Notes: generated by a model not told the origin, from the letters alone. A DNA stretch of 64,000 nt from an uncultured Acetatifactor sp. (GCA_934436435.1 CAKSAN010000004.1:144173-208172), one strand, 5' to 3'; numbered from the stretch's first letter, positions 26,143 through 36,611 are shown. Made by a program: numbers and translations.

Positions 26143-28743
26143 ATGAATATTGATAAATTTACACAGAAATCCATAGAAGCCGTCAATGGCTGTGAAAAGC
26201 TCGCCATGGAGTATGGCAATCAGGAGATCGAGCAGGAACATCTGCTGTACAGTCTGCTGACGCTGGATGACAGCCTGATCTTAAAGCTTGTGGAGAAGAT
26301 GGAGATCCAGAAGGAGCATTTCGTAAACCGTGCAAAACAGGCTCTGGAGAAGAGAGTCAAGGTGCAGGGCGGCCAGCCTTATGTCGGTCAGTATCTGAAC
26401 AAGGTACTGGTCAGCGCATCGGACGAGGCAAAACAGATGGGAGACGAATATGTCTCCGTAGAGCATCTGTTCCTTGCCATGATCAAGAATCCCAACAAGG
26501 AGATCGCCGAGATCTGGAAGGAATACGGCATCACCAGAGAACGTTTCTTACAGGCACTGTCTACCGTAAGAGGCAACCAGAGAGTCACCAGTGACAATCC
26601 GGAAGCAACCTATGACACACTGGAAAAATACGGTCAGGATCTGGTGGAAAAAGCCAGAAACCAGAAACTGGATCCCGTCATCGGACGTGACAGCGAGATC
26701 CGTAACGTGGTACGTATCCTGTCCCGTAAGACGAAGAACAACCCCGTGCTGATCGGTGAGCCCGGTGTCGGTAAGACCGCCGTGGTGGAAGGTCTGGCAC
26801 AGCGTATCGTCAAGGGCGATGTCCCACAGGGATTGAAGGATAAGAAGATCTTCGCACTGGATATGGGCGCACTGGTAGCCGGTGCAAAATACAGAGGTGA
26901 ATTCGAGGAACGTCTGAAAGCTGTACTGGATGATGTGAAGAACAGTGACGGACAGATCATTCTGTTCATCGATGAGCTGCACACCATTGTCGGTGCCGGT
27001 AAGACCGATGGTGCACTGGATGCGGGCAATATGCTGAAACCTATGCTGGCCCGTGGCGAACTGCACTGTATCGGTGCCACCACACTGGATGAATACAGAC
27101 AGTATATTGAAAAGGATGCCGCTCTGGAACGTCGTTTCCAGCCGGTTATGGTAGAAGAGCCCACCGTGGAGGACACGATCTCTATCCTGCGTGGACTGAA
27201 GGATCGTTACGAAGTATATCACGGTGTCAAGATCATGGATAATGCGCTGGTGAGTGCAGCCGTACTTTCCAACCGTTATATCACCGACAGATTCCTGCCG
27301 GATAAAGCCATTGACCTGGTGGATGAGGCCTGCGCCCTGATAAAGACCGAGATGGACAGTATGCCTACGGAGCTGGATGAATTGCAGCGTAAGGTGACAC
27401 AGCTGGAGATCGAGGAGACTGCTCTGAAAAAAGAGGATGACCGGATCAGTAAGGAGCGTCTGGCAGATCTGCAAAAGGAGCTGGCAGAATTAAAGGATCA
27501 GTTCAACACCAAAAAGGCACAGTGGGATAACGAGAAGGCATCCGTGGATAAGCTTTCCAAACTGCGGGAAGAGAGAGACCGCATGAACAATGAGATCCAG
27601 ATCGCAGAGCGGGAAGGAGACTACGAAAAAGCCGGCAGATTAAAATACAGCGAACTGCCCGCATTGGAAAAACAGCTGGCACAGGAAGAGGATAAGGTAG
27701 GAGAGTCCGATCTGTCTCTGGTACATGAAAAGGTATCGGAGGAAGAGATCGCAAGGATCATTTCCCGCTGGACCGGCATCCCGGTAGCCAAACTGACCGA
27801 GAGCGAGCGGAACAAGACCCTCCATCTGGACGAAGAACTGCACAAACGTGTGGTGGGTCAGGACGAGGGCGTGACGAAGGTCACCGAAGCCATCATCCGT
27901 TCCAAAGCCGGGATCAAGGATCCCAGCAAACCCATCGGTTCCTTCCTGTTCTTAGGACCTACCGGTGTCGGTAAGACGGAGCTGGCCAAGAGTCTGGCGG
28001 CAGCGCTGTTCGACGATGAGAACAATATGGTACGTATCGATATGAGCGAGTACATGGAGAAATATTCTGTCTCCCGTCTGATCGGAGCGCCTCCCGGATA
28101 TGTAGGATATGAGGAAGGCGGTCAGCTGACCGAAGCTGTCCGGAGAAAACCTTACAGCGTGGTACTGTTCGATGAGATCGAGAAGGCTCATCCCGATGTA
28201 TTCAATGTACTGTTACAGGTACTGGATGACGGCCGTATCACCGATTCTCAGGGACGTACCGTGGACTTCAAGAACACCATCCTGATCATGACCTCCAATA
28301 TCGGTGCCAGCTACCTGCTGGACGGTATCAACGAGGACGGTACCATCAAGCCGGAGGCAGAGGCAGCAGTCATGAACGACCTGCGGGCTCATTTCCGTCC
28401 GGAGTTCCTGAACCGTCTGGATGAGACGATCCTGTTCAAGCCTCTGACCAAGGACAATATCGGCGGCATCATTCACCTGATTATTGCCGATCTGAACAGA
28501 CGTCTGGAGGATAAGCAGCTGACCATCCGTCTGTCTGAGGAAGCCATGCAGTACATCGTGGACAACGCATATGATCCGGTCTACGGTGCACGTCCTTTGA
28601 AGCGTTATATCCAGAAGTACGTGGAGACTCTGGCCGCCAAGATGATTCTGGCAGATCAGGTGGAAGAGGGCGATACCATTGTCATTACCGTGGAGAATGA
28701 CCAACTGGCCGCCAAGTGCGAAAAAGGATCGAAAAATAAGTAA
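26143..28743 (+). CDS. clpB: ClpB disaggregase
   Basis: This 866-residue AAA+ chaperone should dissolve protein aggregates with DnaK. Domains in order are the Clp N-domain, the first ATPase with Walker [10 protein letters not shown] near residue 206, the long coiled-coil middle domain (about 400-530), and the second ATPase with GPTGVGKTE near 606 and a conserved [20 protein letters not shown] loop. The middle domain distinguishes ClpB from ClpC and ClpA. ATG 26143 follows GAGGAGG. The gene stands alone, after a leader that carries a palindromic repeat. Confidence 0.97.
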   Translation: MNIDKFTQKSIEAVNGCEKLAMEYGNQEIEQEHLLYSLLTLDDSLILKLVEKMEIQKEHFVNRAKQALEKRVKVQGGQPYVGQYLNKVLVSASDEAKQMGDEYVSVEHLFLAMIKNPNKEIAEIWKEYGITRERFLQALSTVRGNQRVTSDNPEATYDTLEKYGQDLVEKARNQKLDPVIGRDSEIRNVVRILSRKTKNNPVLIGEPGVGKTAVVEGLAQRIVKGDVPQGLKDKKIFALDMGALVAGAKYRGEFEERLKAVLDDVKNSDGQIILFIDELHTIVGAGKTDGALDAGNMLKPMLARGELHCIGATTLDEYRQYIEKDAALERRFQPVMVEEPTVEDTISILRGLKDRYEVYHGVKIMDNALVSAAVLSNRYITDRFLPDKAIDLVDEACALIKTEMDSMPTELDELQRKVTQLEIEETALKKEDDRISKERLADLQKELAELKDQFNTKKAQWDNEKASVDKLSKLREERDRMNNEIQIAEREGDYEKAGRLKYSELPALEKQLAQEEDKVGESDLSLVHEKVSEEEIARIISRWTGIPVAKLTESERNKTLHLDEELHKRVVGQDEGVTKVTEAIIRSKAGIKDPSKPIGSFLFLGPTGVGKTELAKSLAAALFDDENNMVRIDMSEYMEKYSVSRLIGAPPGYVGYEEGGQLTEAVRRKPYSVVLFDEIEKAHPDVFNVLLQVLDDGRITDSQGRTVDFKNTILIMTSNIGASYLLDGINEDGTIKPEAEAAVMNDLRAHFRPEFLNRLDETILFKPLTKDNIGGIIHLIIADLNRRLEDKQLTIRLSEEAMQYIVDNAYDPVYGARPLKRYIQKYVETLAAKMILADQVEEGDTIVITVENDQLAAKCEKGSKNK

Positions 28744-28746
28744 ATA

Positions 28747-28793
28747 CAACAAAAAGCGAAAGTGGCAGACTTGTCATTTTCGCTTTTTTTGTT
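28747..28793 (+). terminator. clpB terminator
   Basis: A stem of AACAAAAAGCGAAA with TTTCGCTTTTTTTGTT includes a T-run at its end. Confidence 0.8.
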
Positions 28794-28836
28794 ATAATAA
28801 AATTCTGATAAAAACAGTAGGAAAGAGGAAAATATT

Positions 28837-29010
28837 ATGATACCACAGGATCCCGTAATGCTATTAAGCTTTATCAATTTGAAACTCCGCGATTTCTACG
28901 GAAATCTGGAACAGCTCTGCGATGATCTGGATGTGAATAAACAGGAGATCACGGATAAGCTGGCAGCCATCGATTACCATTACGATGAAGAGAGGAATCA
29001 GTTTGTATAA
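28837..29010 (+). CDS. DUF4250 small protein
   Basis: This 57-residue protein begins MIPQDPVMLLSFINLKLRD and continues with an acidic helical segment. That start is characteristic of DUF4250 proteins common in Clostridia and of unknown function. AAAGAGGAA precedes ATG 28837. Its last 26 bases overlap the next gene's frame, so the two are probably translationally coupled. No membrane segment or metal site is visible. Confidence 0.85.
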   Translation: MIPQDPVMLLSFINLKLRDFYGNLEQLCDDLDVNKQEITDKLAAIDYHYDEERNQFV

Positions 29011-30259
29011 TACGACCAGCAGTACCGTAGAAAAAAAGGGAACCAGATGCCTGATCTGTACCGGCTGCGGCAGATGCCCCGGTGTGGTCCGGGGAATGCA
29101 GGTGGTGACGGAAAAACTGGAGCTTCCCCCGTTGTCTTTGCAGAATACGGGCGGCAGACGTCTGATGACCGTGGACATCGGAACCACCACCATTGCCATG
29201 CAGCTGTATGACATGTCCGGCAAAGTCGTGGACAGCTTTCCCAGTGTGAATCCTCAGGTTGACTACGGGGCCGATGTGCTCTCCCGGATAGAGGCGGCAA
29301 AGGATCCGGAAAAAGCGGCGGATATGCAGAAAAAAGTGCGCGATCTCATTGAAAAAGGAGTGCAGCGTTTTTCAAAAAAAATACAGCCGCGGGAGACTTT
29401 ACAGATGGTCATTGCGGCGAATACCACCATGACCTATCTGCTCATGGGCTGGGATCCGGGAGAACTGGGCAAAGCGCCTTTCCGGGTCAGCCATACCGGG
29501 GAAAACGACACACAGATCGCCGGAGTGCCCTGTCATATAATTCCCGGGTTGTCCGCCTTTGTGGGAGGAGACATCACCGCCGGAATACTGGCCTGTGGGA
29601 TGCTGGAACAGGAGGAACCCATGCTGCTCATCGATCTGGGAACCAACGGAGAGATGGCACTGGGGAACCGGCATAAATTATATGCCTGCGCCACGGCGGC
29701 CGGACCTGCCTTCGAGGGCGGAGCCAACCGCGGCATCTGGGGCGCAGATATGGTGCGCCTGCTGCAAAAGCTACTGGAAGAGGGACTGATGGACAGACAG
29801 GGACTGTTGCAGGAACCCTATTTTACCAAAGGGGTCCGTATCGGTGATGTGCTCGTGACGAAAGAATCCGTGCGGGCGGTACAGCTGGCGAAGGGCGCCA
29901 TTGCCGCGGGCATCGAGATCCTGACGGAAAGCTATGGCATAAGCCTTTCGGATATTTCCAAAGTGGTGCTGGCGGGAGGTTTCGGTTATTATCTGGATCC
30001 CGGCGCAGCCGCAGCCATCGGCCTCATTCCGAAGGAACTGACGGAACGCACGGTGACCGGTGGCAATACGGCACTTGGCGGTGCCGCGCTGGTGGGCAGC
30101 AGGATCCTTGCAACAGCCGGAGAGCAGATGTCGGGAGAGACACAGCAGAACCCCGGGGATGACCTGCAAAAGATTCAGGATTTGCAGATACGCATTCTGA
30201 ATCTGGCGGAAGAAGAGAAATTCCCGGAGACATTTCTAACAAAAATGGATTTTTGTTAG
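28985..30259 (+). CDS. RACo-like ASKHA ATPase without the ferredoxin domain (DUF4445)
   Basis: This 424-residue protein resembles the C-terminal part of RACo, the ATPase that reductively activates corrinoid proteins. ASKHA motifs are visible: DIGTTTIAMQL near 65, LLIDLGTNGEMAL near 218, a Gly-rich ATAAGPAFEGG, and VLAGGFGYYLDP near the C-terminus. The [2Fe-2S] ferredoxin domain of RACo is absent, and only a short N-terminal Cys cluster (CLICTGCGRCPG) is present. ATG 28985 is reported, but TTG 29003 has the better-placed AGAGGA. No corrinoid protein gene is nearby, so its partner is unknown. Confidence 0.8.
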   Translation: MKRGISLYNTTSSTVEKKGTRCLICTGCGRCPGVVRGMQVVTEKLELPPLSLQNTGGRRLMTVDIGTTTIAMQLYDMSGKVVDSFPSVNPQVDYGADVLSRIEAAKDPEKAADMQKKVRDLIEKGVQRFSKKIQPRETLQMVIAANTTMTYLLMGWDPGELGKAPFRVSHTGENDTQIAGVPCHIIPGLSAFVGGDITAGILACGMLEQEEPMLLIDLGTNGEMALGNRHKLYACATAAGPAFEGGANRGIWGADMVRLLQKLLEEGLMDRQGLLQEPYFTKGVRIGDVLVTKESVRAVQLAKGAIAAGIEILTESYGISLSDISKVVLAGGFGYYLDPGAAAAIGLIPKELTERTVTGGNTALGGAALVGSRILATAGEQMSGETQQNPGDDLQKIQDLQIRILNLAEEEKFPETFLTKMDFC

Positions 30260-30265
30260 AAATGT
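30230..30265 (+). terminator. Perfect 17-bp hairpin across the stop codon
   Basis: ACATTTCTAACAAAAAT and ATTTTTGTTAGAAATGT flank two bases and span the end of the preceding gene. The T-tract is inside the 3' arm rather than after it, so termination is plausible but not standard. Confidence 0.5.
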
Positions 30266-30317
30266 GCAAAAAAGCATAATAAATGACAGAAAATGTTGTT
30301 TCATTCTGGCACCTAAT

Positions 30318-30327
30318 ATGCTATAAT
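30318..30327 (+). promoter_or_regulatory. Extended -10 promoter of the large chemoreceptor
   Basis: TATGCTATAAT gives an extended -10 element (TATAAT 30322-30327) 36 bp upstream of the start. The -35 region is poor. Confidence 0.45.
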
Positions 30328-30362
30328 TTCAGTAACTAGTTACAAGAACTGGAGGGTATTAC

Positions 30363-32585
30363 ATGGGTACGAATGTTGAAAAATCAAAGAAATCTTTTTT
30401 TGCGGGGAAAAAAGAGAAAACTTCTGAGAAAAAACCAAAGCCTGAAAAGGCAAAAAAGGTAAAAAAAGCACCTGCGGAGAAGAAGGTAAAAACTCCGAAA
30501 CCAAAGAAAGCGTCTGCGAAGAGCGGTAAGAGTTCCAAATTGTTAAGCATCCGCAATAAGATCGTGGTATGTTTCCTGGTGCCTATCGTATTTATGGTAA
30601 TCATCGGTGTGTCCGCATACCAGAAATCCGCAGAGGGCTTAAGTGAGAAGTTCACGGATTCCACATTGCAGACCATGCGTATGGCTACGGAATATCTGGA
30701 TATGAGTTGTGATTTTATCCGGTCTGAAGGGCTGAAATACGCTTATGATGATGATCTGCGAAAGTATTTCCTGGGAATGTATGAGGACAGCCCGGTAGAT
30801 AAGCTGAACTTCCTGACGGCTACGAAGTCGAACCTTTTATCGGTACAGACTTCCAATCCGTTTATCAGTCATATGCACATTATTCCCAAGAAAGGTGTAA
30901 GTCTTCTGTCCACCAAGCTTTCTTCCGGAGTAGACGGCTTCCTGGAGGAGTACAAGGAAGATGTTGCTTTCGGCGAAGGCAGGAGAAGCATTCCACAGTG
31001 GATCGACAGCCATCCGGTGCTGGATGAGAAAGTAACTGAGACCGAAAAAGATTACATTATGGCATTCCAGATGATGAGCCAGTCCAACAATGCCTGTGTG
31101 GTTATTGATATCAAACCTTCTGCCATTACGGACTTCCTGGAACAGATCGAAATGGGAGAGGGCAGCATCATCGGATTCATCACTCCCGGCGGCAGGGAAC
31201 TGGTGGTGGAAACGGTAGCGGAAGGAAAGGAAAGCGTGCTTCCGGAAGAAGGCAATGTCTTCTACGGACAGGATTATTATACGACAATAATGGATGAGGC
31301 GGCAGAGAATTCCGGTACCACAGAGGTGGAATTCCAGGGCGAGAAATATCTCTTCATATACAGCCGCAGTGCGGACGTAGGTTTTAATACCTGTGCACTG
31401 GTTCCCATGAAAGTCGTAACCAGTCAGGCAACCGAGATTCGCAATATGACCATCGGTCTGGTAATTCTGGCTTGTATCATCGTAGTGATCATAGGTATCT
31501 TCATTACGGCAGGCATTGAGAATAATATGAAACGCATTTCCAGAAAGTTTGGCGATGTGGCAAAGGGTGATCTGACCGCTACCGTATCTGCCAAGGGACA
31601 TGATGAGTTCCAGGATCTGGCAGGATCTGCAACCAATATGATCACGAATACCAAAAAGCTGGTTAATCAGGTAAGCAATGCGACAGGAGAACTGGAAGTA
31701 TCCGCCCAGAACGTGGGACAGGCTTCCGAACTGATCCATGAGTATTCGCAGGATATTACCCGGGCCATCGGTGAGATCAATGAAGGTATGGTAGAACAGT
31801 CCAGACATGCACAGGAATGTGTGGAGAAAACGGATATCCTCTCCAACGAGATCCAGGAAGTCAGCCATGTGGTAGAACGCGTGGAAAAGCTGGTCGATGA
31901 GACGGAAGGTATGATCAACAAGGGAATGGAGATCGTACAGGTACTGGGCGACCGTGCCAACGAGACCACCGAGATGACCGTGAAGGTAAGCGAGAGTATT
32001 GAATCTCTCCGCAGAGAATCCGAGATCATCAACAGTTTCGTAGGCACGATCACAGAGATTACGGAGCAGACGAATCTCCTGTCTCTGAATGCTTCCATCG
32101 AGGCCGCCAGAGCGGGAGAAGCCGGAAGAGGCTTTGCTGTAGTAGCGGAGGAGATCCGCAAGCTGGCAGACGATTCCGCCAAGGCAGCCGGTGAGATCAG
32201 TAACAACGTGGCCAATATCACCGCCCAGACCCAGAACAGTGTAGAGAGTGCAAGCCAGGCGAAAGCAATGGTAGAACTTCAGACCAAGGCTGTGGAAGAG
32301 GTGATCTCAGTATTCCGCGAGATGCAGGCACGTATGGGTCAGCTGATCGAGGGACTGAAGGACATCGTTGCAAGTACGGAAAAGGCAGACGGAGAGCGTA
32401 GTGCAGCCGTGGCAGCCGTGAAGAATATCTCCGATATCATCGAAGAGACCGCAGGCAGTGCCGAGACCGTAAACGATGTAGCCAACAAACTTTTAGAGCA
32501 TGTGGAGAAGCTGAGCAGCACTGCAAGCGTACTGGATGAGAATATGGAAGGACTTAAGAAGGAGATCTCCGTATTCAAGATCTGA
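30363..32585 (+). CDS. Transmembrane methyl-accepting chemotaxis protein with a lysine-rich N-terminal tail
   Basis: This 740-residue receptor has an unusual cytoplasmic N-terminus: residues 6-60 are nearly all Lys, Pro, Ala, Ser and Glu. Then come a membrane helix (about 66-86), an extracellular sensory region of about 270 residues consistent with a Cache-type domain, a second helix (about 365-385), HAMP, and the conserved signalling hairpin [19 protein letters not shown] near 575. The ligand is unknown. It is monocistronic, and no che or fla gene lies in the window. GGAGGG precedes ATG 30363. Confidence 0.92.
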   Translation: MGTNVEKSKKSFFAGKKEKTSEKKPKPEKAKKVKKAPAEKKVKTPKPKKASAKSGKSSKLLSIRNKIVVCFLVPIVFMVIIGVSAYQKSAEGLSEKFTDSTLQTMRMATEYLDMSCDFIRSEGLKYAYDDDLRKYFLGMYEDSPVDKLNFLTATKSNLLSVQTSNPFISHMHIIPKKGVSLLSTKLSSGVDGFLEEYKEDVAFGEGRRSIPQWIDSHPVLDEKVTETEKDYIMAFQMMSQSNNACVVIDIKPSAITDFLEQIEMGEGSIIGFITPGGRELVVETVAEGKESVLPEEGNVFYGQDYYTTIMDEAAENSGTTEVEFQGEKYLFIYSRSADVGFNTCALVPMKVVTSQATEIRNMTIGLVILACIIVVIIGIFITAGIENNMKRISRKFGDVAKGDLTATVSAKGHDEFQDLAGSATNMITNTKKLVNQVSNATGELEVSAQNVGQASELIHEYSQDITRAIGEINEGMVEQSRHAQECVEKTDILSNEIQEVSHVVERVEKLVDETEGMINKGMEIVQVLGDRANETTEMTVKVSESIESLRRESEIINSFVGTITEITEQTNLLSLNASIEAARAGEAGRGFAVVAEEIRKLADDSAKAAGEISNNVANITAQTQNSVESASQAKAMVELQTKAVEEVISVFREMQARMGQLIEGLKDIVASTEKADGERSAAVAAVKNISDIIEETAGSAETVNDVANKLLEHVEKLSSTASVLDENMEGLKKEISVFKI

Positions 32586-32678
32586 GGATATGCTTTATAA
32601 AAGATAATGTAAGGGAGATTTGGAGCCAGAGGTTCCGGATCTCCCTTTGTTTTATCCTCGTAGGAGGAATTGCTGCTT

Positions 32679-33455
32679 TTGCATATGCATATATTTTCTG
32701 TGAAAGCAGTAATCGGATGGCTTGGAATGAAGAGAGTACTGGCAGGAATTCTGGTCTTTGATATGGTCATGGGAATGTTGTGCCTGATGGTGGGGATAAA
32801 GCAGGAGGAAAGGGCGAAACAATGGGAAATACATGAGGAGACGACATCCGACTCCCGGGAAGCAGCGGCAGGAAGTGTCGTCTGTGAGGAGGAAGAGGTG
32901 GCAAAGAAGATTGCTCTGACTTTTGATGACGGACCCCATCCGAAATATACGGAGCAACTGTTGGATGGACTAAAAGAGCGGAATGTGACAGTTACTTTTT
33001 TCGTGACCGGAGAGAATGCGCAGAATTATCCCGATATTATCCGCCGGGAACAGGAGGAGGGACATCTCATCGGCAACCATACCTACAGTCACATACAGCT
33101 TACTTCCCGCAACAGGGAAACCTTCCGGGAGGAACTGGTGAAGACCAATGAGATTCTGGAGGACATCACCGGGGAGAAAGTAAGTTTTGTCCGTCCTCCC
33201 TACGGAAGCTGGGACAAGAGTTTCGAAAAGGAACTGAACATGTTCCCGGTACTGTGGAATATCGATCCTCTGGACTGGTGTTCCCATAATGCGGAATGTA
33301 TTGCGGCCAAGGTAGTGGAGAAAGCAGGAGACGGGGACATCATTTTAATGCACGATTATTACGATACTTCCGTCACCGCTGCACTGGAAGTGGTGGATGC
33401 TCTGCAAAAAAAAGGCTTTCAGTTCGTGACGGTGGAGGAGATCCTGTTTGACTGA
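32679..33455 (+). CDS. Polysaccharide deacetylase with N-terminal membrane anchor
   Basis: This NodB-homology protein of about 258 residues should remove acetyl groups from peptidoglycan or another cell-surface glycan. Catalytic motifs are TFDDGPHPKYT (metal Asp-Asp), HTYSHIQL (HxxxH), RPPYGSWD and ILMHDYY. A hydrophobic segment near the N-terminus serves as signal anchor, so the domain faces outside. The start is uncertain: TAGGAGG at 32661-32667 favours TTG 32679, with ATG 32685 and ATG 32727 as alternatives. No operon partner is evident. Confidence 0.88.
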   Translation: MHMHIFSVKAVIGWLGMKRVLAGILVFDMVMGMLCLMVGIKQEERAKQWEIHEETTSDSREAAAGSVVCEEEEVAKKIALTFDDGPHPKYTEQLLDGLKERNVTVTFFVTGENAQNYPDIIRREQEEGHLIGNHTYSHIQLTSRNRETFREELVKTNEILEDITGEKVSFVRPPYGSWDKSFEKELNMFPVLWNIDPLDWCSHNAECIAAKVVEKAGDGDIILMHDYYDTSVTAALEVVDALQKKGFQFVTVEEILFD

Positions 33456-33544
33456 ACTCCGCATTATTGCAAGAGGGAAGTCTCCTATGCGGTACCTGAG
33501 GAAACGGATCCCGGAAATGGAATCGTAAAAAAGCAAAAATAGCC

Positions 33545-33574
33545 TTGCATCGTACATCGATGTGCGGATATAAT
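33545..33574 (+). promoter_or_regulatory. Promoter of the LytTR regulator gene
   Basis: TTGCAT (33545-33550) and TATAAT (33569-33574) have an 18-bp spacer that contains the palindrome ACATCGATGT. Confidence 0.5.
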
Positions 33575-33658
33575 TATCGTAGTAAATGTGAAAAACATGT
33601 CAGGACAAGTACGATAAAACAAATGAGCTGTTACGGTAGATGCAGCAGGGAAAGATAA

Positions 33659-34396
33659 ATGATTAAGATAGCTTTTTGTGACGATGATCTGTCGGTACTG
33701 AAGGAACTCAGCATTTTAACGGACAGATACCGGGTAGAAAGAAATCAGGATATTGTCTATGCAGCGTTTCACAGTCCTCTGGAACTGTTGGCGGAAGTGG
33801 GGCGCGGAAGCGGACTGGATATTATATTTTTGGATGTAATCATGCCGGGGCAGGATGGAATCAGCACCGCCAGAGAGATTAGAAGGTACAATACTTCGGT
33901 AAAGATCATATATCTGACTTCCTCTGCGGAGTATGCCGTGGATTCCTATTCGGTGGGAGCCTATTTTTACCAGATAAAACCCATCTGGCAGGAGAGTTTT
34001 TACCGCCTGATGGATTCGGTGATCTCCGAATGTCACAAAGATGAGGAGAAAAGTCTGATTCTGCGCGGCAAAACGGGAATTGCCAGACTGGATCTGGACA
34101 AGCTGCAATACTGTGAGGTGACAGGGCGAACCTTATTGTTTCACCGGAAGGACGGGGAGACGTTGGACAGCATCGGTAAACTGGACGATCTGAGCGAACA
34201 ATTAAAGGGCTATGACTGCTTCGTACGATGCCACCGGTCATATCTGATTAATATGGATTATGTGCAAAGCATTTCCAACAAGGCCATCACCATGTCGGAC
34301 GGCACACAGATTCCGATTCCCCACGGAAAATATTCCGAACTGAAGGATAAATTTTTTGCCTATTTCTTTCACAAAAAACAGACATTTCTTGCATGA
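33659..34396 (+). CDS. LytTR-family response regulator
   Basis: This 245-residue regulator joins a receiver domain (acidic pocket CDDD at residues 7-10, phospho-acceptor Asp59 in FLDVIMPG, Lys in QIKPI) to a C-terminal LytTR DNA-binding domain (about 145-240). AgrA, VirR and LytR belong to this class and usually respond to peptide signals or wall stress through a sensor kinase. No kinase gene is next to it, so it is an orphan here. Direct repeats upstream of the next gene are possible binding sites. Confidence 0.9.
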   Translation: MIKIAFCDDDLSVLKELSILTDRYRVERNQDIVYAAFHSPLELLAEVGRGSGLDIIFLDVIMPGQDGISTAREIRRYNTSVKIIYLTSSAEYAVDSYSVGAYFYQIKPIWQESFYRLMDSVISECHKDEEKSLILRGKTGIARLDLDKLQYCEVTGRTLLFHRKDGETLDSIGKLDDLSEQLKGYDCFVRCHRSYLINMDYVQSISNKAITMSDGTQIPIPHGKYSELKDKFFAYFFHKKQTFLA

Positions 34397-34421
34397 AACC
34401 ACTCCAAAAAAGAGCGAAAGG

Positions 34422-34452
34422 ACGACCGGAGAACTATGTTCCGGTCGTTTTA
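34422..34452 (+). terminator. Intrinsic terminator after the LytTR gene
   Basis: ACGACCGGA pairs with TCCGGTCGT across nine bases, then Ts. Confidence 0.8.
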
Positions 34453-34461
34453 TTACATATT

Positions 34462-34512
34462 TGGGTCGATTGGTGTCAAAAATGGTCGCTCTAAGGCAAA
34501 ACAGGGTATAAT
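34462..34512 (+). promoter_or_regulatory. Promoter of the LemA-like gene with upstream direct repeats
   Basis: TATAAT lies at 34507-34512. Upstream, TGGGTCGAT (34462-34470) and ATGGTCGCT (34482-34490) share GGTCG at 20-bp spacing, the geometry expected for a dimeric LytTR activator. Confidence 0.4.
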
Positions 34513-34576
34513 AATCCATATACAACAGGAACATAAGTAATCAAAATGGAGAAATAAAAGGGGGAGGGATACAACA

Positions 34577-35101
34577 ATGGAAATTATGATTATTGTATTG
34601 CTACTGGTCTCTCTTTGGGGTGTTTGGACATTATCCGTGCGGCGCAGGTTGGAAGCGCAGGAAATCAATATCCAGAATGCCCTGAATCAGATCCGGGTGC
34701 AGATCCTTGCGGAACAGGAAGCGCTGGCTGCCCTGACAGATCTTTTGGAAAAGGCGGCCGATATCGAAGATTGTAGGGAAATTAAGAGGCGGTTGGAACT
34801 GCTGCAAAAAGACAGCAGGGAAGAACAACGGCCGGAGAAGGTGACAAAGCAACTGGAAGAATTATTGCAGCTGCGGGAAAACATCACAATGCTTTCGGAA
34901 CAAATGCCCCTGTTACAGTCCGGGGAGATCTATCAAAAGTACTGGAAAGCGGCAAACAGTTATGAACATATGGTGAGGACCAGCAGTCTGATCTATAACG
35001 ATTCTGTAGAAAATTTCAACCGCATGCTCTGCAAGATGCCGGATCGGCTGGCAGCGGGAATCTGCGGATTCCGCCGGAAAAAATGTCTGGAGATCTTGTA
35101 G
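34577..35101 (+). CDS. LemA-like membrane-anchored coiled-coil protein
   Basis: This 174-residue protein has an N-terminal membrane helix (residues 3-18) and a long helical body. NALNQIRVQILAEQEALAAL and the later segment YNDSVENFNRMLCKMPDRLA follow the LemA pattern, in which a conserved YNxxVxxFNxxixxxP stretch precedes the last helix. LemA proteins have no settled biochemical role. It is divergent from typical members and the match is by eye. It follows the LytTR gene with a separate promoter that may be LytTR-controlled. Confidence 0.6.
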   Translation: MEIMIIVLLLVSLWGVWTLSVRRRLEAQEINIQNALNQIRVQILAEQEALAALTDLLEKAADIEDCREIKRRLELLQKDSREEQRPEKVTKQLEELLQLRENITMLSEQMPLLQSGEIYQKYWKAANSYEHMVRTSSLIYNDSVENFNRMLCKMPDRLAAGICGFRRKKCLEIL

Positions 35102-35206
35102 GTATGCCCGATCTGTAGCAGGTGTGATCATCCGCAGACAGAGAAAATTTAATCTCTAAAAGAGAAAAAAGTGTAAAGATTATGTAAAAAATGGATATAT
35201 TTTAAA

Positions 35207-35235
35207 TTGACGAGCACATGGCTGTCGGATATACT
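35207..35235 (+). promoter_or_regulatory. Promoter of the REC-GGDEF gene
   Basis: TTGACG (35207-35212) and TATACT (35230-35235) with a 17-bp spacer. Confidence 0.65.
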
Positions 35236-35288
35236 ATAAATGTATGGCGCCGATAACGATGTGATACGGAAAGCAGGATCTGACAGCC

Positions 35289-36611
35289 ATGAGCAGTTTA
35301 CAAGAGAAAGAAACGTTATTAATCGTTGATGATTCAAAATTTCAAAGAGTGGTGATCAGACAGTCTCTCGGGGAGTATTTTAACTTCGCAGAGGCTGTTT
35401 CCGGTGAAGAATGTCTGAAGATCATGGAGAAGGAAAGTGATGCCATTGATCTGGTGCTGCTGGATCTGGTCATGCCGGGAATCGATGGCTTTGAAGTGCT
35501 GCGCCGCAGGCAGACCATGGAAGGATTCAAAGACACACCGGTCATCGTTCTTACGAATACGGAGTCTGTATCTTCCCAGTCGGAAGCTTTTGCAATGGGA
35601 GCCGATGAGTTTATCATCAAGCCGGTAGATGCCCGCATCGCACTTTCCCGTATCAACAATACGCTGGGTGTAAAACGCAGACTGCAGCACAGCCGGGACG
35701 AGCAGAAGGCCTGGAAGACCCGGTCACAGATCGATGAAATGACCAGTCTTCTTAATAAAATGACGGTGGAGAAGCTCATAACGAAGACATTGACAGACCA
35801 TGAAGACGGGCTGCACGCCCTCATGGTAATAGATATTGATAACTTTAAGTCCATAAATGATGTCTACGGACATACTATGGGAGATCATGTCATCAACGTG
35901 ATCGCGGGGGTGATTTCTTCACAGTTCCGCAGTACTGATTATGTGGGACGTATCGGAGGGGATGAATTCTCGGTATTAATGGCAGATATTCCTTCTAAGG
36001 AGATCGCAATGATCAAGGCGGAGAATCTGGTCAGCCTTGTAAAATACAAGGAGAATCTGTCCATACCGGATAATATCTCCATCAGTGTGGGAATGACTTT
36101 CTCTGAGCCGGAGGATCATTGCTATGATGATCTCGCGGCAAAAGCAGATCAGGCACTGTATGTATCCAAAAAGTCCGGCAAGGGCCGTTACAGTGTATTC
36201 GGTGAGGAAAATCAGGCGACGGATGATAAATTGCAGGTTCTTGTATGGTCCGATTCCCGAAATGTTACCAGTATGATAGAATTTGCCATGCCGGATTTTG
36301 TACATTTGAAGACGATGTCCTCGGTGGAAGAAATCAGAGCGTGTATGGGAGAAGAGACCGGCGAAGATATTCTGGCACTGTTCGTGGATGTGTCGGAGGA
36401 AGAGGACGGAGGACAGGCACGTTGGCAGGAACTTCGTGGCTTGCAGGGGGAAAATGAGATCTCTATGATCGCAATCTGCAGAGAGGGGAACCTGAAACAG
36501 ATGAAATGCGCTTTGGAGACGGAAGGGATCCGGGATCTTCTGCTGGCTCCGTTGGAAGCGAATGCGCTGAAGCGGCGAATGAAGATCTGGATGCAAAATT
36601 GCATCTTGTGA
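35289..36611 (+). CDS. Response regulator with diguanylate cyclase (REC-GGDEF) and C-terminal receiver-like region
   Basis: This 440-residue protein has an N-terminal receiver domain (VDDSK, Asp59 in LLDLVMPG, Lys in IIKPVD) and a GGDEF domain (about 160-305) with the intact catalytic motif GGDEF near 223. An RSTD inhibitory site lies five residues before it. It should make c-di-GMP when phosphorylated and be product-inhibited. Residues 315-440 resemble a degenerate receiver fold without a clear phospho-acceptor. No kinase or c-di-GMP effector gene is adjacent. Confidence 0.9.
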   Translation: MSSLQEKETLLIVDDSKFQRVVIRQSLGEYFNFAEAVSGEECLKIMEKESDAIDLVLLDLVMPGIDGFEVLRRRQTMEGFKDTPVIVLTNTESVSSQSEAFAMGADEFIIKPVDARIALSRINNTLGVKRRLQHSRDEQKAWKTRSQIDEMTSLLNKMTVEKLITKTLTDHEDGLHALMVIDIDNFKSINDVYGHTMGDHVINVIAGVISSQFRSTDYVGRIGGDEFSVLMADIPSKEIAMIKAENLVSLVKYKENLSIPDNISISVGMTFSEPEDHCYDDLAAKADQALYVSKKSGKGRYSVFGEENQATDDKLQVLVWSDSRNVTSMIEFAMPDFVHLKTMSSVEEIRACMGEETGEDILALFVDVSEEEDGGQARWQELRGLQGENEISMIAICREGNLKQMKCALETEGIRDLLLAPLEANALKRRMKIWMQNCIL

